Source of the DNA: Acestrorhynchus altus
Lineage: Eukaryota > Chordata > Actinopteri > Characiformes > Acestrorhynchidae
Direction of reading: 5' to 3'
DNA length: 64,000 bases
NCBI GenBank assembly: GCA_034509495.1
Contig: CM067507.1
Location: 11,022,997-11,086,996, forward strand
Under the pieces are notes generated by a model, which ran no database searches, had not been told where the DNA came from, and worked only from the letters and a program-made list of their open reading frames with translations. The number at the start of each line of letters is the position of its first letter. The stretch's first letter is position 1. Below are positions 23,711 through 38,700 of this stretch, piece after piece. The position numbers and the translations under genes were made by a program.

Positions 23711-26700
23711 CGTATAGTTGAGTGAAATGCAGCATAGTAAGAACAATCTGGATTGAAAGCACAGCACAAGGTAGGTTTTGGGAATGGTCTGTGCATGTTC
23801 AGACAGGAGTGTTTTTTCAGTTACCTAAGTTGTAGATTAGGCCTGTTTTTTGGGGGTGGTCTTTGTGGTTTCAACTCAGGGTGTTTCCAGGGTGGATTAA
23901 CCTCATCCATGCCTTCTATACATGATTGTAGTAATTATACTAATGTAATTCATATGGATTCATCTAGTCTAAGCTCTTACTATTTTTGAAGACACATATT
24001 GTTTTAGTAAAATCTGACAGCATCACTCTGATGGAGTTCCTACTGTGTTTCCAGCATTTCAGATATCAGCTGTTTATGTCAATGATACAGTGTTAGTGTT
24101 TGGATGGGAGAACATTCACATTTGTACTGAGTGACTGAAATCAACTTTTTTTTATTTATTATCTCATGTTTTTGTAGGCAGATACTAATATTTCACTTAG
24201 GACAGGGATTGAACCTGTAAGAAAAAGCATTCCAGAATGAAGGATGATTAGCAGAAATACAGATTGTCTTTCATGTCATAGTAACGGCCAAGGGTTGCTG
24301 TGCTGTCTATAAGTGGGGAATTGATGATTGATTACTATTCCATGAATTTTCAGATCAAATCATTGAGCTGTGGGTACCTAGGCTCCTGTCACCTGTTCAC
24401 CAGTTATCCTTCCTTGGTTATCACATTTGAGTAGCATCTGGCATGTGTGACTGTCTCCTATAAGTATTAAATAAAGAAAAAGTCAAATAAATGTACATCA
24501 AACTATATAAATATCAAAAAAGTTGTAGAGTACAGAGAGAGGGCATTTTTATTTTATTTAAATGTCAGGCATTAGTTAGGTTTGTTGTTTATTTTTGACG
24601 TAAATGGGATCAACATTGGGATATATTTGCTTATGACATGAAATAGAAAAAGTGCCTTCTTGCATTTACACCAACCTACTGTCTTAGAAGTTTCAGATCT
24701 GGACAATTTTGATCTGATCTTCTTAAGAAGGCAACTATCATAATACAAATTATAGCAATAAAGTAAAAACAGTTTTAACCTGTAAGGCATTCCAAAATTA
24801 AGGGTAATTAGGAAAGAGACAGATTGCCTTTCAAATTGTCCCAGAGTTATGGCCTTTTTAATCTCAGGGGTAGCTGTGCTGTCCGTAAATGGGGAATTGA
24901 TGACCTTTTCTGTTCCAAGCATTTTTCAATCATAGAATTAGGTAATAAAATGGAAGTCCATAAATCTTGCATCTTATCTCAGTTTATCTTAAAACCAATG
25001 GCTTCCAGACGGCCTGTTGCATTTCATAAACTTTTCATAAGCCACACTACACTTAGATTTAAACTGAACAGTGCCATGCAAAAGTTTGGGCCCACCTGTC
25101 ACGAGTTAGACTCAGTAGAAATAATATTGTACTAATGCATCATTGAGTATTAAAAATGTCCCCTTTGTATATAAAAAAAGACTTTTAGTAAAAAAAAAAT
25201 AATGTTATAGAAATTATTAGCATTTTTAATAGTATACCATCTATTGTAGATGAGATATTAATGTCTGTTGTATCATGCTGAAATTAAAACAGTAATGTTT
25301 TAACACTGACACATAGACACTATGGCTGTGCCCGAGACCTGGTCTGGAACCTGGGAGTCTTGCATTACAGTGATGAGGTCAAGATTGTGAGTGAGCTCAC
25401 CAACATGAAGGATGCCAGTGAGAAAGCCCAGCTAAAGAAAGCTGTCCTGGACATCCACTACATTGGCAAGGGCACACACACAGACTGCGCCATTTCTGTC
25501 GCCACAGGTCAGCTCATGACAGGGTGAGTCATATTCATCTGAACAAATGAAAAGACAAAAGAAATGAACATTTGTGAATGATGATGAACCAACATGTTTC
25601 ATCAACATATCCACAATTTGACACGTGCCAGATCTGAAATGCACAGTGTGATACAATATTTTCAGGCTTAGAATTGGAGAATTTTTAGAGATAACTTTAG
25701 GTGCATGTAATAAACTATCTACAGATGTTACAACTATCTGGTGAACAGTTTATTCTTAACAGCAGCAGGGTTAGGATCAGGGCCAGGGTCAGGTTTCGCT
25801 CTTGGATCGAGACTATGTTTATGGTGAGGTTAGGAGTAAGGGAAAATGAAGAATAATTACAGGGGTGTCAAACTCATTTGAGTTATTGCAGCTGAATATG
25901 AAGATGGCTGGAGTGATTTTTATTGGACAACTTGACAGTGAACCCACTTATAAACATAAAATTTTAAGTTTATTTATGAAGATATATCAATGATATATAT
26001 CATTAGCAGGGACAAAGGGAATTTGGACATTTTAGGAGAGACAAAGGAATTGCAAACTGCATAGGGAATAATATGCAACCCCAGCAAATTAAGGTGTGAC
26101 TGAAATGCAACTGGCTGGCATAACTCTCAGCTAAACATACAACCTCTGTCTGAGGTATAATAGAATGTTTGATAGAATTTCCAAATTAACATATTCATGA
26201 ACAGTGTTTACTGTTTGTTTTCATCCTGTGAAATTCACACAATGCTCTAACAGTACAAGCTAACATCTCTGGAGAACATCTTAGTGAGGCAGTGACTGAA
26301 TTCACTGTTTGGAAGTAGTTTCCCTCAATGAAATGAAAATACTTCCTCTGAGTTTGCTCTCTGTTGTCTCTAGATTAGAGATTCTGGCTCTGTCTCATTG
26401 TTCGTGCTTGTTAATCAGGGTCAGTGCAGGGCAGCAAGTGTAGATTTCTTTTAATAAGCAGCTGAACGTTTTGAGAACATGGCTGCATCAGAACCTTTAT
26501 TGGACCATATGTTTGACAGCCCAGATTTTTAGCTGAATGCAGGGTTAAGCAGAAAGATAAATAAAGTATCTACAAAGCATCTTCATTTTTCTTTCCGTAT
26601 AAAGCCTATCACAGCTTTGTTGTGTCTGATGCTATTTTTGTGCATTTTAACCTGATATACCTTATTTTTTCTGGACAATTTGATATGCTCTAGGTCCCCT

Positions 26701-29700
26701 CTCCATGGTAACAAATACATGGTAGTGATAACAGATGGACACCCTTTTGATGGGTACAAAGAGCCATGTGGTGGTATTAGCTATGCAGTGTCAGAGGCCA
26801 GAGGAATGGAGATCAAGATCTTTGCTGTGGCCATCACTCCTGCCCATCTGGTAAAGTGCAAGCTGCTTTATCTTTTTTCTCCAAAACCACTTTAGTGTGT
26901 ACTGGATGCCCATGTCCCTACTGCTGGTTCAGTTGTTGTCCTTCCTTGGACCACTTGAAGTGATCACTGCATACTAGAACAACATCCATTTTTGACCCAG
27001 TTGTCCATCACAATTTGGCCCTTATCAAAGTGACTTAAGCTTGCTCATCTTTCCTGCTTCCATGTTAATTCTTTTAAAGAAATTAAAATGTTAATACAAA
27101 ATATTGTTAGGAGTAAAATAGTGACAGCTATTGCCTGTGTGAGGTAGAGTATAATTGTACAAAGGATATAAATATGAAATGTAAAATATTAATATGAATA
27201 GACAAATATACATTTTAATGTCATTATTCGATCAACTGTAATGTGTACTTGAAGCCCAAATATTTCTATAGTTAGGAATTTGATCACATACAGTAACAAT
27301 AACATTAGTGAGGTCAGGTACTGATAAGTTCTGGATCAGAAATCTCACTCCAACTCATTGGATGGAACTTTATCACTCTGGTGAATGCAGCTCCACAACT
27401 CTACAGCTCAGTGCTCAAGGCTGAGCCCAATACTTTTGAACATATAATATGTGCTTATGACATAAAGTTAAGATGTAATGTATAATGTATAATTTTGTCA
27501 AAAGTTTAATCTGATTCAAACAACTGGATCAACAGGTTCATTAAATAACAGCTTGGAAAACTAATCCTGATGAAAAGGGATTCAACAACAAATATGCTTA
27601 AATGAATAACCTACTTTAGAGATGGTAATGCTTTTATCTTGTAGCACTATACTTTTGGGAACCTATTTTTGGGAATTTCTTTCTCTTGTGTTGTTCACAG
27701 GACATCCGCCTCGGTGCCATAGCATCAGACATCCCCTACATGTATAACCTCACTGCAACCAGTGATGACCCTCTGCTGGTCAGAGAGACCATTGACACCA
27801 TTGTGTCTCTCATTGTAAGTTTCTGCTGTTTCAGCCAAACATGAACTAGCACTGAATGTCACAGAAATCTGTGATTGATGTTAATGTGTTTCCTGTTCTT
27901 TTAGTACAAGGACTCTGAAGATTTGGTGAGTAATGACTGTTGCAGATTAAGCAGTAAGAATGTGTTTTTCCCCATCTATTCAGTCTCAGTTTCAACCACA
28001 GCCTAAATATATCCAATGCTTTGAGATTGAGAGAACAAACTCTAAAGGGACAATTTTTAAAAACAAAAATATTTGAAATCCAAGCTCTTCAAATATATTT
28101 TCCAATACCATTTAAGCATAAAATCCCATCAGTTCTCATGAAACAGGGTTTATTACCTAAAATGTTTGATGATATGAATATGAAAGATATTCTGATGTTT
28201 TTTGTTCCAGTGTTGTTCATTTGAGTGCAAGGTAAGAAAGCTGACATTTTTTATGAAAATAAAATGCTATTGCTATGAGAGGGTGGCAGATTCACACAAT
28301 TTATGTGAATTCATAGGCCCCCATAGGACCTTCAGGGCCTGTAGGAGATCCTGGAGAAGCCGTGAGTAATGAGCTTTTAGATATATTGATTCTTTTCAGT
28401 CATCATACACAACATACATAAAAGGTACTGTTCATACTTTTGACATATCTTGTCAAAATGTATTACTGAAACTCTTTTTTCTTGACAAAAAACAGACACC
28501 TTTATACTTTATAAACGTTTAACTGAGAGGTTACATTGTAAGGTATATAGTAGTTGTACTGTATAAATGAGTTAAGATAAACTAATTCATTTGAAACCTG
28601 CTTAGTTTTGATTACCTACAACAGTTCAGCGTTTTAGCTTGGCTTACCGTGCAAACTCAACTCTATATAGTGTTTCTAAACTAAACTTAAATGTGACCAA
28701 CTTTTGTTAATAACTGTAACAGTTACTGTAAAAGAATACATATGAGGTCAGAGAACAGCTTGTTCAAAACACAGAGCTCTTTTTAAATGGGGCTGTATCA
28801 GTACAGAGGCATTACGTAAACAATAAACATAATTGAATCTGTTGCACTCATGTTTTATTTACAAATTATGAATTGTTACCATCTGGTCATACTTTTAATG
28901 AGCCTCTTCCTTTAGATAAACAATGTGATTGGACCACCATCAGATCTATAAATAAGCTGCCTCATGCCTAAACACATGCTCAACACATATGCTCTAACAT
29001 ATAGCACAACCAGATGTTTTTTGGCCTTCACTTATAGGGTCACAAATGACTTTTAATAAACAGGCAGATATTCACTTTCCCTTACTCTGTTAAAATAAAC
29101 CTGAGGTACTAAGCATTAAAGCAATGTTGTATAGTATTTTTTACAGCAAAATCACAAAATCCCTGCGATGCTCCACTGATCTCTTATAGAGGGAATTACA
29201 TCTTTATCTTTGCTACTCTGGGCTTGGTGTGCTGCAAACTGCCCTATGTAACTTTGAAAAAGCAGGGAGGATACCATTTGTGAGACCTGCTGAATGCTGC
29301 ATATCCATTGCAGAGTCATATTCATGTGAAATCCTGTAACATTACATGCTTCACTTACTTTAACTGATGGTTCTGTATCTCTCAGACATGTTCAGAAATA
29401 CATATAAGGGTGCCCCTCTTGAATTTTACTTCCCAACTGTAGGGAAAGCCCAGAAGCTACAAATACTCATTCTAACAACATTATGCTGCTTTAATAGTAC
29501 AGAATTAAATTAAATAGAGTTGTGTTTTTGGTGGAATTTTTCAAATGGGAAAACAAAAAAAAATTAATTGTTTGCCATTTGTGTGTAATAATGCTTCAAA
29601 GGGTACCATTCACTTGGTTTGGATGTACGGTATATTAGTTACAAACATGCGGTAAAAAATAAGTCAGACTAAGCGATGAGAAAAGGTTTAAAAATAGTCA

Positions 29701-32700
29701 GACAGAAGGCTCATGACTCAGTCAGCTCATGCCCTTCTAGAATAAGTTGCAGGGGATGGTTTAAAATGTACAAGGCAGAACTAGGATTGAGAAACACTCA
29801 CTTAGGAAACCATACAAACCCTTTTCCACATGAGGGGCAAAAATAAAAGAACAAAAACTAGGATATGAGCCCTTTAAGTGTCAGTGTACTAGAAGCAAAG
29901 TTTACTACATGGATTTTATTCACGGCCTGCAAGTTTTTGAATAATTAAACATGAATAATGAATAATTAATCAAGTATTAAGGGTTACAGTGGTGGCAGTG
30001 TAAAATTAACTAGACAGAGAAAGTAAAAGGAAAACTAGACAGAGAATTTTATTGAGGCCCCAGGGCCAATGTTCCAGCATTTCCCATTCTTATGTGGTAA
30101 ATTTTGAAGGGTCTAAATACATTGTAAAGATGTCTACCAGATGCTTTAACCACTGCCATTCGAAATATGTTATTTTGGCACAAGAAAGAAAGGAAATGAC
30201 ACTGCTGATTAAATTCTGATGTTATATTTTTAGACAAATGACAAGAAGATTCTGCTAAAATGAAAGTGATAAAATATTGACTGAGAGTGTGGAGATTGAA
30301 ATAGACCACTGTTTTCTTTTGCAGGGTACTCCAGGAAGGCAAGGGATAGCTGGGAGGCCTGGAGGGATGGGAGTACAGGTGAGCAGTGTTGCCTTGTTAC
30401 TGGTTTAACTTTGCATATTTAAATTGGTAGAATAGAATAGAATAGAATAGAATAGAATAGAATAGAATAGAATAGAATAGAATAGAATAGAATAGAATAG
30501 AATAACTTTATTGATCCCTTGGGAGGGTTCCTTCTGGGAAATTAAGGTTCCAGTAGCAGCATCAGTACAGTACAGTACAGAAAGCAGAAAGATAGGCAGA
30601 AAAAATAATTTAGTATAAGTAAGAAGCACTATATAAATATATAGAATATATAATATACAGACTATATTACAATATACAATATAGACAATAGTGCATGAGA
30701 AAAAAGAGTCCTGTATTGCACATCATTGCACATTATTATTGCACTTGAAAACTGTTTATTGCACAGAGAGTCCAGTGTCCCCCCAGAGAGGAGTTGTACA
30801 GTCTGATGGCATACAGGACAAAAGAGTTTTTAAGTCTATTGGTCCTGCACTTGGGAAGGAGCAGTCTCTCACTGAACAGGCTCTTCTGGTGGCTGATGAC
30901 AGTGTGTAGAGGATGACTGGCATTGTCCATAATGTCCAGCAGTTTTTTCAGAGTCCTCTTCTCTGCCACCGACACCAGAGAGTCCAGCTTTGTGCCAACC
31001 ACAGAGCTAGCCCGCCTGATCAGTTTGTCCAGCCTGTGTGTGTGCCCCCCCCTCAGCATACCACAGTGTAGAACAGGACGGGTTACACCCCAATGGATGG
31101 GTAACACCCCAATTCTAACAGTTACAACATTAAAACCAGTTGCCTGATATTATGTAGGCCACCCTTGTGCCAGAACTCCTCTGACCCCTCAAGGCATGGA
31201 CTAAACTAGATTTCAGAAGGTTTTCTTGTTTTCAACATGTCAACTTCAAGAACCCCTTGCCAGATGCCTTTGGAATGAGAGAAATTCTTCATAATTTCCC
31301 TTTATGACCAAATGTACTTCACTTGTCAGTGGTTTTACTATTATGTTTGATTACATGTAAATGAATGAATTATGTAATTGGGATCCAGGCATTATTTTGG
31401 ACTGTAGTCCAAAAAGGTTAGGGTTTTTTTTTTGCAAAAATAACAAGGCTAGTTGGTGTTTTGAATTGCAGTAATGGTCAATGTGGATCGTAATTGTGGC
31501 TATATATGTGATTATACATTATGAAGCAGAAAGGATGCAAGGATCAAGCAATCTGGAATATGGGTACCAATGCATCACATGCATTCTGTACAAATCTTCC
31601 AAACAAATCTGCCATATTTATGATACATCTAAGACACTTGCTGTCAACATCAGGATAAAATAAAGATATCTTATTTAAGTGTACATGATGAAGAAACTTG
31701 GATTAGAGTCGGATGTGAACAAACATCACAGTATTTAAAGACACTTTGATGATACACAATATTGATTGTGACATTTTGTGATGCAGACAGAAAACACAGG
31801 TACAGTCAGATTATTAAAAACTATTATTCTTCCATACTGAGTGTAGTGATTTATATTCAAAATCTGCTGCACTTCATCCAGTTAAACAGATTTAATTACA
31901 CTCTCTTTATTGAAACATGCAGTTAGCGACTTTTTTAATCATGGTATTCATGGTATGCTCAGAAAAGAATATTGTGCCTCACAACAACAACATTCATCAC
32001 AATTTTAGTAAAATATCATAATGCTGCCCAGCCCTAATCTCAAGCCTTCTTTTTATTCTTTGTTTTGATTTCAGGGAGCATTAGGAGACAGAGGCCCCAC
32101 AGGACACAGAGGCGAGAAGGTTGTTCTTACCTTCAATGAGTCAGACTTTTTCAGCTTGTGTCTTCTCATGTTTAACAAGCCTGTCATGAGCTCTGGCTCC
32201 ATGTTATGAGTGTTACCTGTTTTTGTCTCTGCAGGGTGATCGTGGTCCCAATGGAGGGAGAGTAGGTTTTCTTTATGTTTCACCTTATTATTCTAAAAAC
32301 ATTCTAAAAGCCTTTTCAATATTCAACCATGCCCTATCAATATTTTTAACAGGGGCCAAGAGGTCCTACTGGACAGAAGGTTTGTATTATGTTTCTCATT
32401 ATGTGATTGGTTAATTAATTTTCATCGATGCTTCATTCTCTTTATCCAGTCTAAATGTAATGTGTTTTATCTGGCAAAGGTTTACTTTTACATGTCATTT
32501 TAAGAGTAGTCCACATACTTTCACTATTAAACTTCCAGGGATTGAACATACTTAAATACGTGTACCTCATTACTATACTTCAGTGTAATATTGTACTTTT
32601 TTTTTTTTTTGTTGTTGTTTTTGCTCACAGCAATAGATACAGTCCCCTCCATAATTATTGGCACCCCTGATTAAGATGTGTTCTTTAGCTTCTATTAAAT

Positions 32701-35700
32701 ATATTTTTTTCTAAGTAATATAGGACCACGATGGAAAAAAGAAAATTCCAACCTTTAACTCAAATGCATTTATTCAGTAGGAAAAAAATCCCACATTAAC
32801 AAATAATTGTTTAACATCATGTGTGCCACAATTATTAGCACCTCTGATGGTAATACTTTGTACAACCCCCTTTTGCCAACAAAACAGCACCTAGTCTTCT
32901 CAGATAATGTTTAACAAGATGGGAAAATACAGATAGAGGGATCTTTGACCATTCCTCTTTTCACAATCTCTCTAAATCATCCAGTGACCTGCGTCCTCTC
33001 CTCTGCACTCTCCTCTTCAGCTCACCCCACAGGTTTTCAATGGGGCTGAGGTCTGGGGACTGAGATGGCCATGGGATGAGCTTGATTCTGTGTGCAGTGA
33101 ACCATTTCTGTGTAGATTTGGCCATATGTTTAGGGTCGTTATGTTGCTGAAAGATCCAGTGACGACCCATCTTCAGGTTTCGGGCAGAAGCCACCAGATT
33201 TTGTTTTAAAATGTCCTGGTATTTTAAAGCATTCATGATGCCATGCACCCTAACCAGGTTCCCAGGGCATTTGGAAGAGAAACAGGCCCACAGCATCGCT
33301 GATCCTCCCCCATATTTCACAGTGGAAATGAGGTTCTTTTCTGCATACTCACCTCTTGTGTTACGACAGACCCACTTAGAGCATTTGTTGCGAAAAAGCT
33401 CTGTCTTTGTTTCATCTGACTAAAGCACACGGTCCCAGTTGAAGTTCCAGTCCTGCTTAGCAAACTCCAAATGTTTGCGTATATGATTGTGAGAAAAGTT
33501 TTTTTTCCATGCATGCCTCCCTGTGTAGGCGAGTGGCTATTTTCTTGTAGCCATTGCCTGACTTGTGAAGGTCAACACATATCTGCCTTACTTGAACAGT
33601 ACGTTCCTTTGTCTTTCCCATGTTAAAGAGAAATGGCCTCTGTGTCGCGTCATATTTATACCCCAGGGAAACAGGAAGTTGTGAATTACTAATTAAATGT
33701 TCCTACATACTCTGATCAACTTCGTAAACTACTGTAGAATTGACAGAAATACTTTAATTACATTTATTTCCTAAGAATTGTTAGGGGTGCCAGTAATTGT
33801 GGAACAGGTGATTTTATGAAGAATAACTATTTCTTATTCAGGAATTTTCCCCCATTAAAATTCCCTTGAGTTAAAGGTTGGATTTTACTCTTTTTTCCAT
33901 TGTGGTCCTATATTATTTAGAAAAAAAAACTCAATTTATTAGAAGCTAAATAACACATCTTAACCAGGGGAGCCAATAACTATGGAGGGCACTGTATAGC
34001 ATCGCTTTCTAATGTTTCGGCACCCCTGTAGCACCCATCACTAAAATTAATACATTTTAATAATTTAATACATTTTGATAATAAATAAATTAATATTTGG
34101 CACTACCATGGACCACCTTTCCTGTATTCCTGTATGTTTAAAATATATTTAAGGCTTAACACTTTCTTTTGTACAACAGTATTTCTGACAGTGTTTATAA
34201 ATATATTGTCAGCGACATTAATATAGCTGTTTCAGTCAAATGTTCTCCTAGGTCCTGTTTTAGTTTAGAAAGTTTAGAATCTCAGTTAGGTTAAAACAGC
34301 AGTGAACATGAAGCATTGTCTTCATCTCTTTGTTCACTGCTCCCATTTCCTGTTACAGTTCACTCTCACAACTCAACAGACGGGTACACACTTTTACCTT
34401 GCTGGGATTCAAATGGTCTCCCAATGCCATAAGTACCCCAAATGTCATGGGATAATAAAATTTGAATTGAAACATGAAGTGTTGCCTCAGGGGACTGCTT
34501 GAGAACACCCACACTTGTATAAGTAATATTATGAGTGAGGTAAAGCACTGGCCAGCATTATTCTGGTAATGAATGATATGTGGACCTTTTGGTTTGTGAA
34601 TGTTAAGAGTCTGAGTGAGACATGTTAGTGGGTGCTTAATGGATAGTGAATTCCATATCTAAAAATGTGCAGACATCTTAACATTTCTCAAGCCACTGGG
34701 ATGTGTACCAGGAATATTACATAGAATGCATTTCCAAAAGAATGCAATGTGGTTCCCTTTTATTTCATTGTGTCCTGAACTGTTAGTAGAGTTAGTAGAA
34801 ATGTTGACTAAAGTTAACTCAATAAGTGCCATGGAATAACTTAGAATTGTAAACTGACCTGACTTTAATTCTTTTGACTTTAATTATTTTCACAATTTAA
34901 CACTTGCCACTGTTGTTCTTCTTCTTGTAGGGGGATAAAGGGGCTGCAGGAAAAGATGGGAAGGATGGCCTGATGGTTTGTCTTTCTCTTTTCTGGTTTA
35001 GCAGAGAGCACACAGCAAATCTTTTGCTGTGTAACACAGGAATCCCTTCTAATCTAGCAGGCAATAGTTCCCATAACAGTTCCAATAGTCACAGATTAAT
35101 CAAAATTCCAGTCACTTGCCTCCGGAAACACAACACACAGACTCCCTGCACACATCTGAGGTTATGGCCTAAAGGTGGGGATTCATTAAACACAATTTTA
35201 ACAAAGCATCACAGAGCAGGAGGTTGTTGCGGTAATCTTAACAATCCTAAATGGTGTTTAATGTATTGATGCTTGATGTTTACTGGGTTTTATAGGGAAG
35301 GAAACCATATGTGGGCAGTCTCTCTATGAAATGTTTAACACGTTCAAGGCCTGTGTTTATTATGACATGCCTTGTATCATTAAAATAGGTCAGGTGGAGA
35401 TCTACAGTACACATGCTGTGAATTTTTATATATAGCAAATTGTCAATGCTTCAGAAATGTACTGTATATTTTCATGAACATTCTACGTAACATATTAAAA
35501 GAAGTAAGAGCACATTGGAAAACCATGGCAAGTTGATTGATGAGGTGAGTGATACATTATGTCATTTATTTGAAAAGCCTACAAAAGAGACCATATAACC
35601 ATATGAACATTTACTAGTTCTCTGGACGTAATTTCCTTCCTGGGCCCCTCACATATGGCCGGCACAATGCCAGATTTTAAACAAGTGCTCAGCCGTCTGA

Positions 35701-38700
35701 CTCTTAGTCTCCCAAGTGAGAGCAGCTGTGTTGTGTTGTCAGTTTTGCCCAATTAGTAGGGCCCTTGACCGGTGCTCTTTGAGTCTAGAGTGAAAAGTCC
35801 TGTGATTGCTTGTCTCAGGGGCTCAGTATGAACAGTGGTGGGTAGAGAACTTTAAACCCACTGTCAAGTAAAGTAAAGTACTTGTTACTTTAGTTAATTG
35901 AGCTCAACTGTTGCACCTCAAAGATCATCTTTTAAAAATTAATTTAATCAATCATACCTTCCATTGTAACATTGTTTTTTATCTTTACAAACATGAATCC
36001 AAAGTGATGTTTAACAGCTATATAGTACTGTTTTTGTTACACTTTCTGAAAAAAGCTTCTAGTAACTGCACCACTTCTGCTTCTGTGGCTTCTACTGCAG
36101 ACATGTCAGTCAATCTAATGTCCTGCACTGAACTAAGAGGTCATGTTCACCATGGTGCACAGGATGTGCTCAGTGAAATTAGAATTTGACATCACACACT
36201 TTCCCATTGCACTCAGATCAGAGGTTCAGAGGCAAGCCACCAGGCAAAAATGAACAGAAAGAGGTGTTGTGGAGATAATGCCTCTAAAAGTCAGATCTGT
36301 TGTGGCAGCACACGGGTAACTTACTGAATACTAGGCAGGTGGCACTAATGTCATGGCTGTCCATTATGTGCTAATTATGAAGCTGTGTTTGTATACACTT
36401 GTGTGAATGTTATTGAGAATCCATAAAATTGGCCACCTCCCACTGGCTTCTGGTACCACCTGCAGAGCACTTCACAGTAGTTTCTAACGACTGTCTATTT
36501 GCTTTGTTTTATTCTTTGTGTAGGGGGAGCCAGGGATGATTGGCTTGTCTGGGTGTAAAGGAGATGATGGAGTTAATGTAAGTAAAGCCATAATTGTCAT
36601 CACCATTACCATAATCTAATATATCCAGTATAATACACTGCTGAGCCATGTCATGTGGACTGTTCTAATTTGAAAAACCTTTTTTTTTATTCTGTTTATC
36701 ATTTATTTGCTTTATTTTTTATCATCCCTGGTATATTGACGTCCTCTGTAACTCCAAGTTTCTGCTAGTAAACATTAAGATTTTATATAAGTGACTGAGG
36801 TTCAGCAAGAGAAATTCTCAGATCTCTAATGTAAGTGGTTATTAGAAATGATTGAGGATTAGCATTTCTCTAAATCTTCACAATTCAACACTCTGGGTTA
36901 AATTCAGCACTCAGGTAATCAGATAATGGAATAACTGTTTCTTTGTACCAAGGTTATAAAAGCATGTGATATCAAAGTTTTTATATTTTCTAATTGTGCG
37001 ATGTGATGTCCTTCTTACAGTGTTCCCTGTGTTGCTGCAAATATGGAAATTTACTTTTTTTCAGCTCCAATTGATCTTCAGCTCATATTTAGCTTAATCA
37101 GATTTACAGGCTTTTGAATTATTTGATTGAATTATTAAGTGCATGTAAACACACTCACTGGTAAATTTACTTTACAATAATTTCAACACATCTGTCTGCA
37201 CTTCATAAAACTTTAGATCCTTGTGTTATCTTCAGGGTCAAAAATACCCCTCCAGCCTGTTTACCAACAGAAAAAAAAAAAGTGCTGTTTGTTAATTGTT
37301 AATATTTTCATGAGAGCCGTGCACTACCAGGGTAAAAAGTTCCTCAATGAGGATAATTTTTCCCCTTAAAACAAAGGTTTGCAGAATGTTTAGTCTGCCT
37401 AAGGATTAAAGAAATCCAATGGGCAGATGCTGAAGCACTGTAATGAACCAGTTGTTTTGTACTTAGTTGGTGAACTCTGTATGCCCAAATACTGATAAGG
37501 ACTGCAGCCCATGATTACTGGCGTAGGAAAATTGAGAGTCTTAGCCTGCGGGTCATTCCCTGCACCTCTTTTCACTGAGCCAAGACCAATTTCTCAACTG
37601 AGCGATTCTACAACTTCCAGATAACCCTGTACCCACCCACATTCTCCAACAAAATGTGTTTTCAATTAATGCTCCATTCTTACTGGACTGAGTAATCGTA
37701 CTAAATCTAATCCACTAAACAGCCTTCCAAGGGCTTTGGTTTTTGTAACTTCGACTTTGAAGCACTGCTGATCTCAGTGAACACCATGGATGGCTCATAA
37801 AGCACATACAGTAAACATTATTGTAGGAAATCAAATTGAATAAGATTGGGATTTTTCGTTCCAGCCACATACATACACAGATGAATTTTTAACTCATTTG
37901 CACAGGTCTTTTGTGTTAGATAGACTTTCATATTTCATAGTTCTATGAACAAAAAAATAATGTAGTTCATTTGAAGAAAAAAAATAAATGTAATATTAAT
38001 TCTATACTAACTATACTATACTATAATGGTCTATACTAAGTCTTTACTGAAGAAACATTTTCAAGTTTTGAACTGAAGCTCACAGTTCCTGTTCCTTTAT
38101 AATGTCAAAACCCTTATGATTCCCCTCTGTGACATAAAGGTGCTAAAGAATGCATTTGTTCTGTATTTGTAAATATATAATTTTAAGTGTAAATATTAAA
38201 AATGTTAATTTATTAGGGGTAAAAAATGCTCAGATGGATCTGAATGAAAATGAATGAATCTGTGGTTTATTTATAAAGGGGTTGGCTGGTTTATTAAGGC
38301 TTTGGCTGATTTATGTCACAGTGACTGTCCATGACAAGGCTTCCATATTCTCCCAAGTAACCATTGCATTTAGTGGCTTTTGCTAGTGGACTAGGTGTGT
38401 ACAAACATGGGGGATATAAAAATAATGAGTCACAAATTTGCCCATTTTTCCAATTCTGTTTTAGTCTTTCCAGACTATTTTGAAGTATATGAGGTTCATA
38501 GTATATTATGTCCATTTTACAGACTGAAAGCCAGTAGATCAGTGAAACCATTTTTTGATTTTACATTAGGGACTAAAGATATAGCCAATTAACCATTGTT
38601 ACTATTCCAATATAAACATATTGTAATTCTAACACTGCATCTGAAAAATATTTAGTAAAATGCATTGTCTGAAACTTTTTATTTGAGTGCAGGTAATGAA

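Noticed and set aside
24572..24922. 116-codon frame on the minus strand within intron 2
   Set aside because: Composition only; no flanking splice sites or domain.
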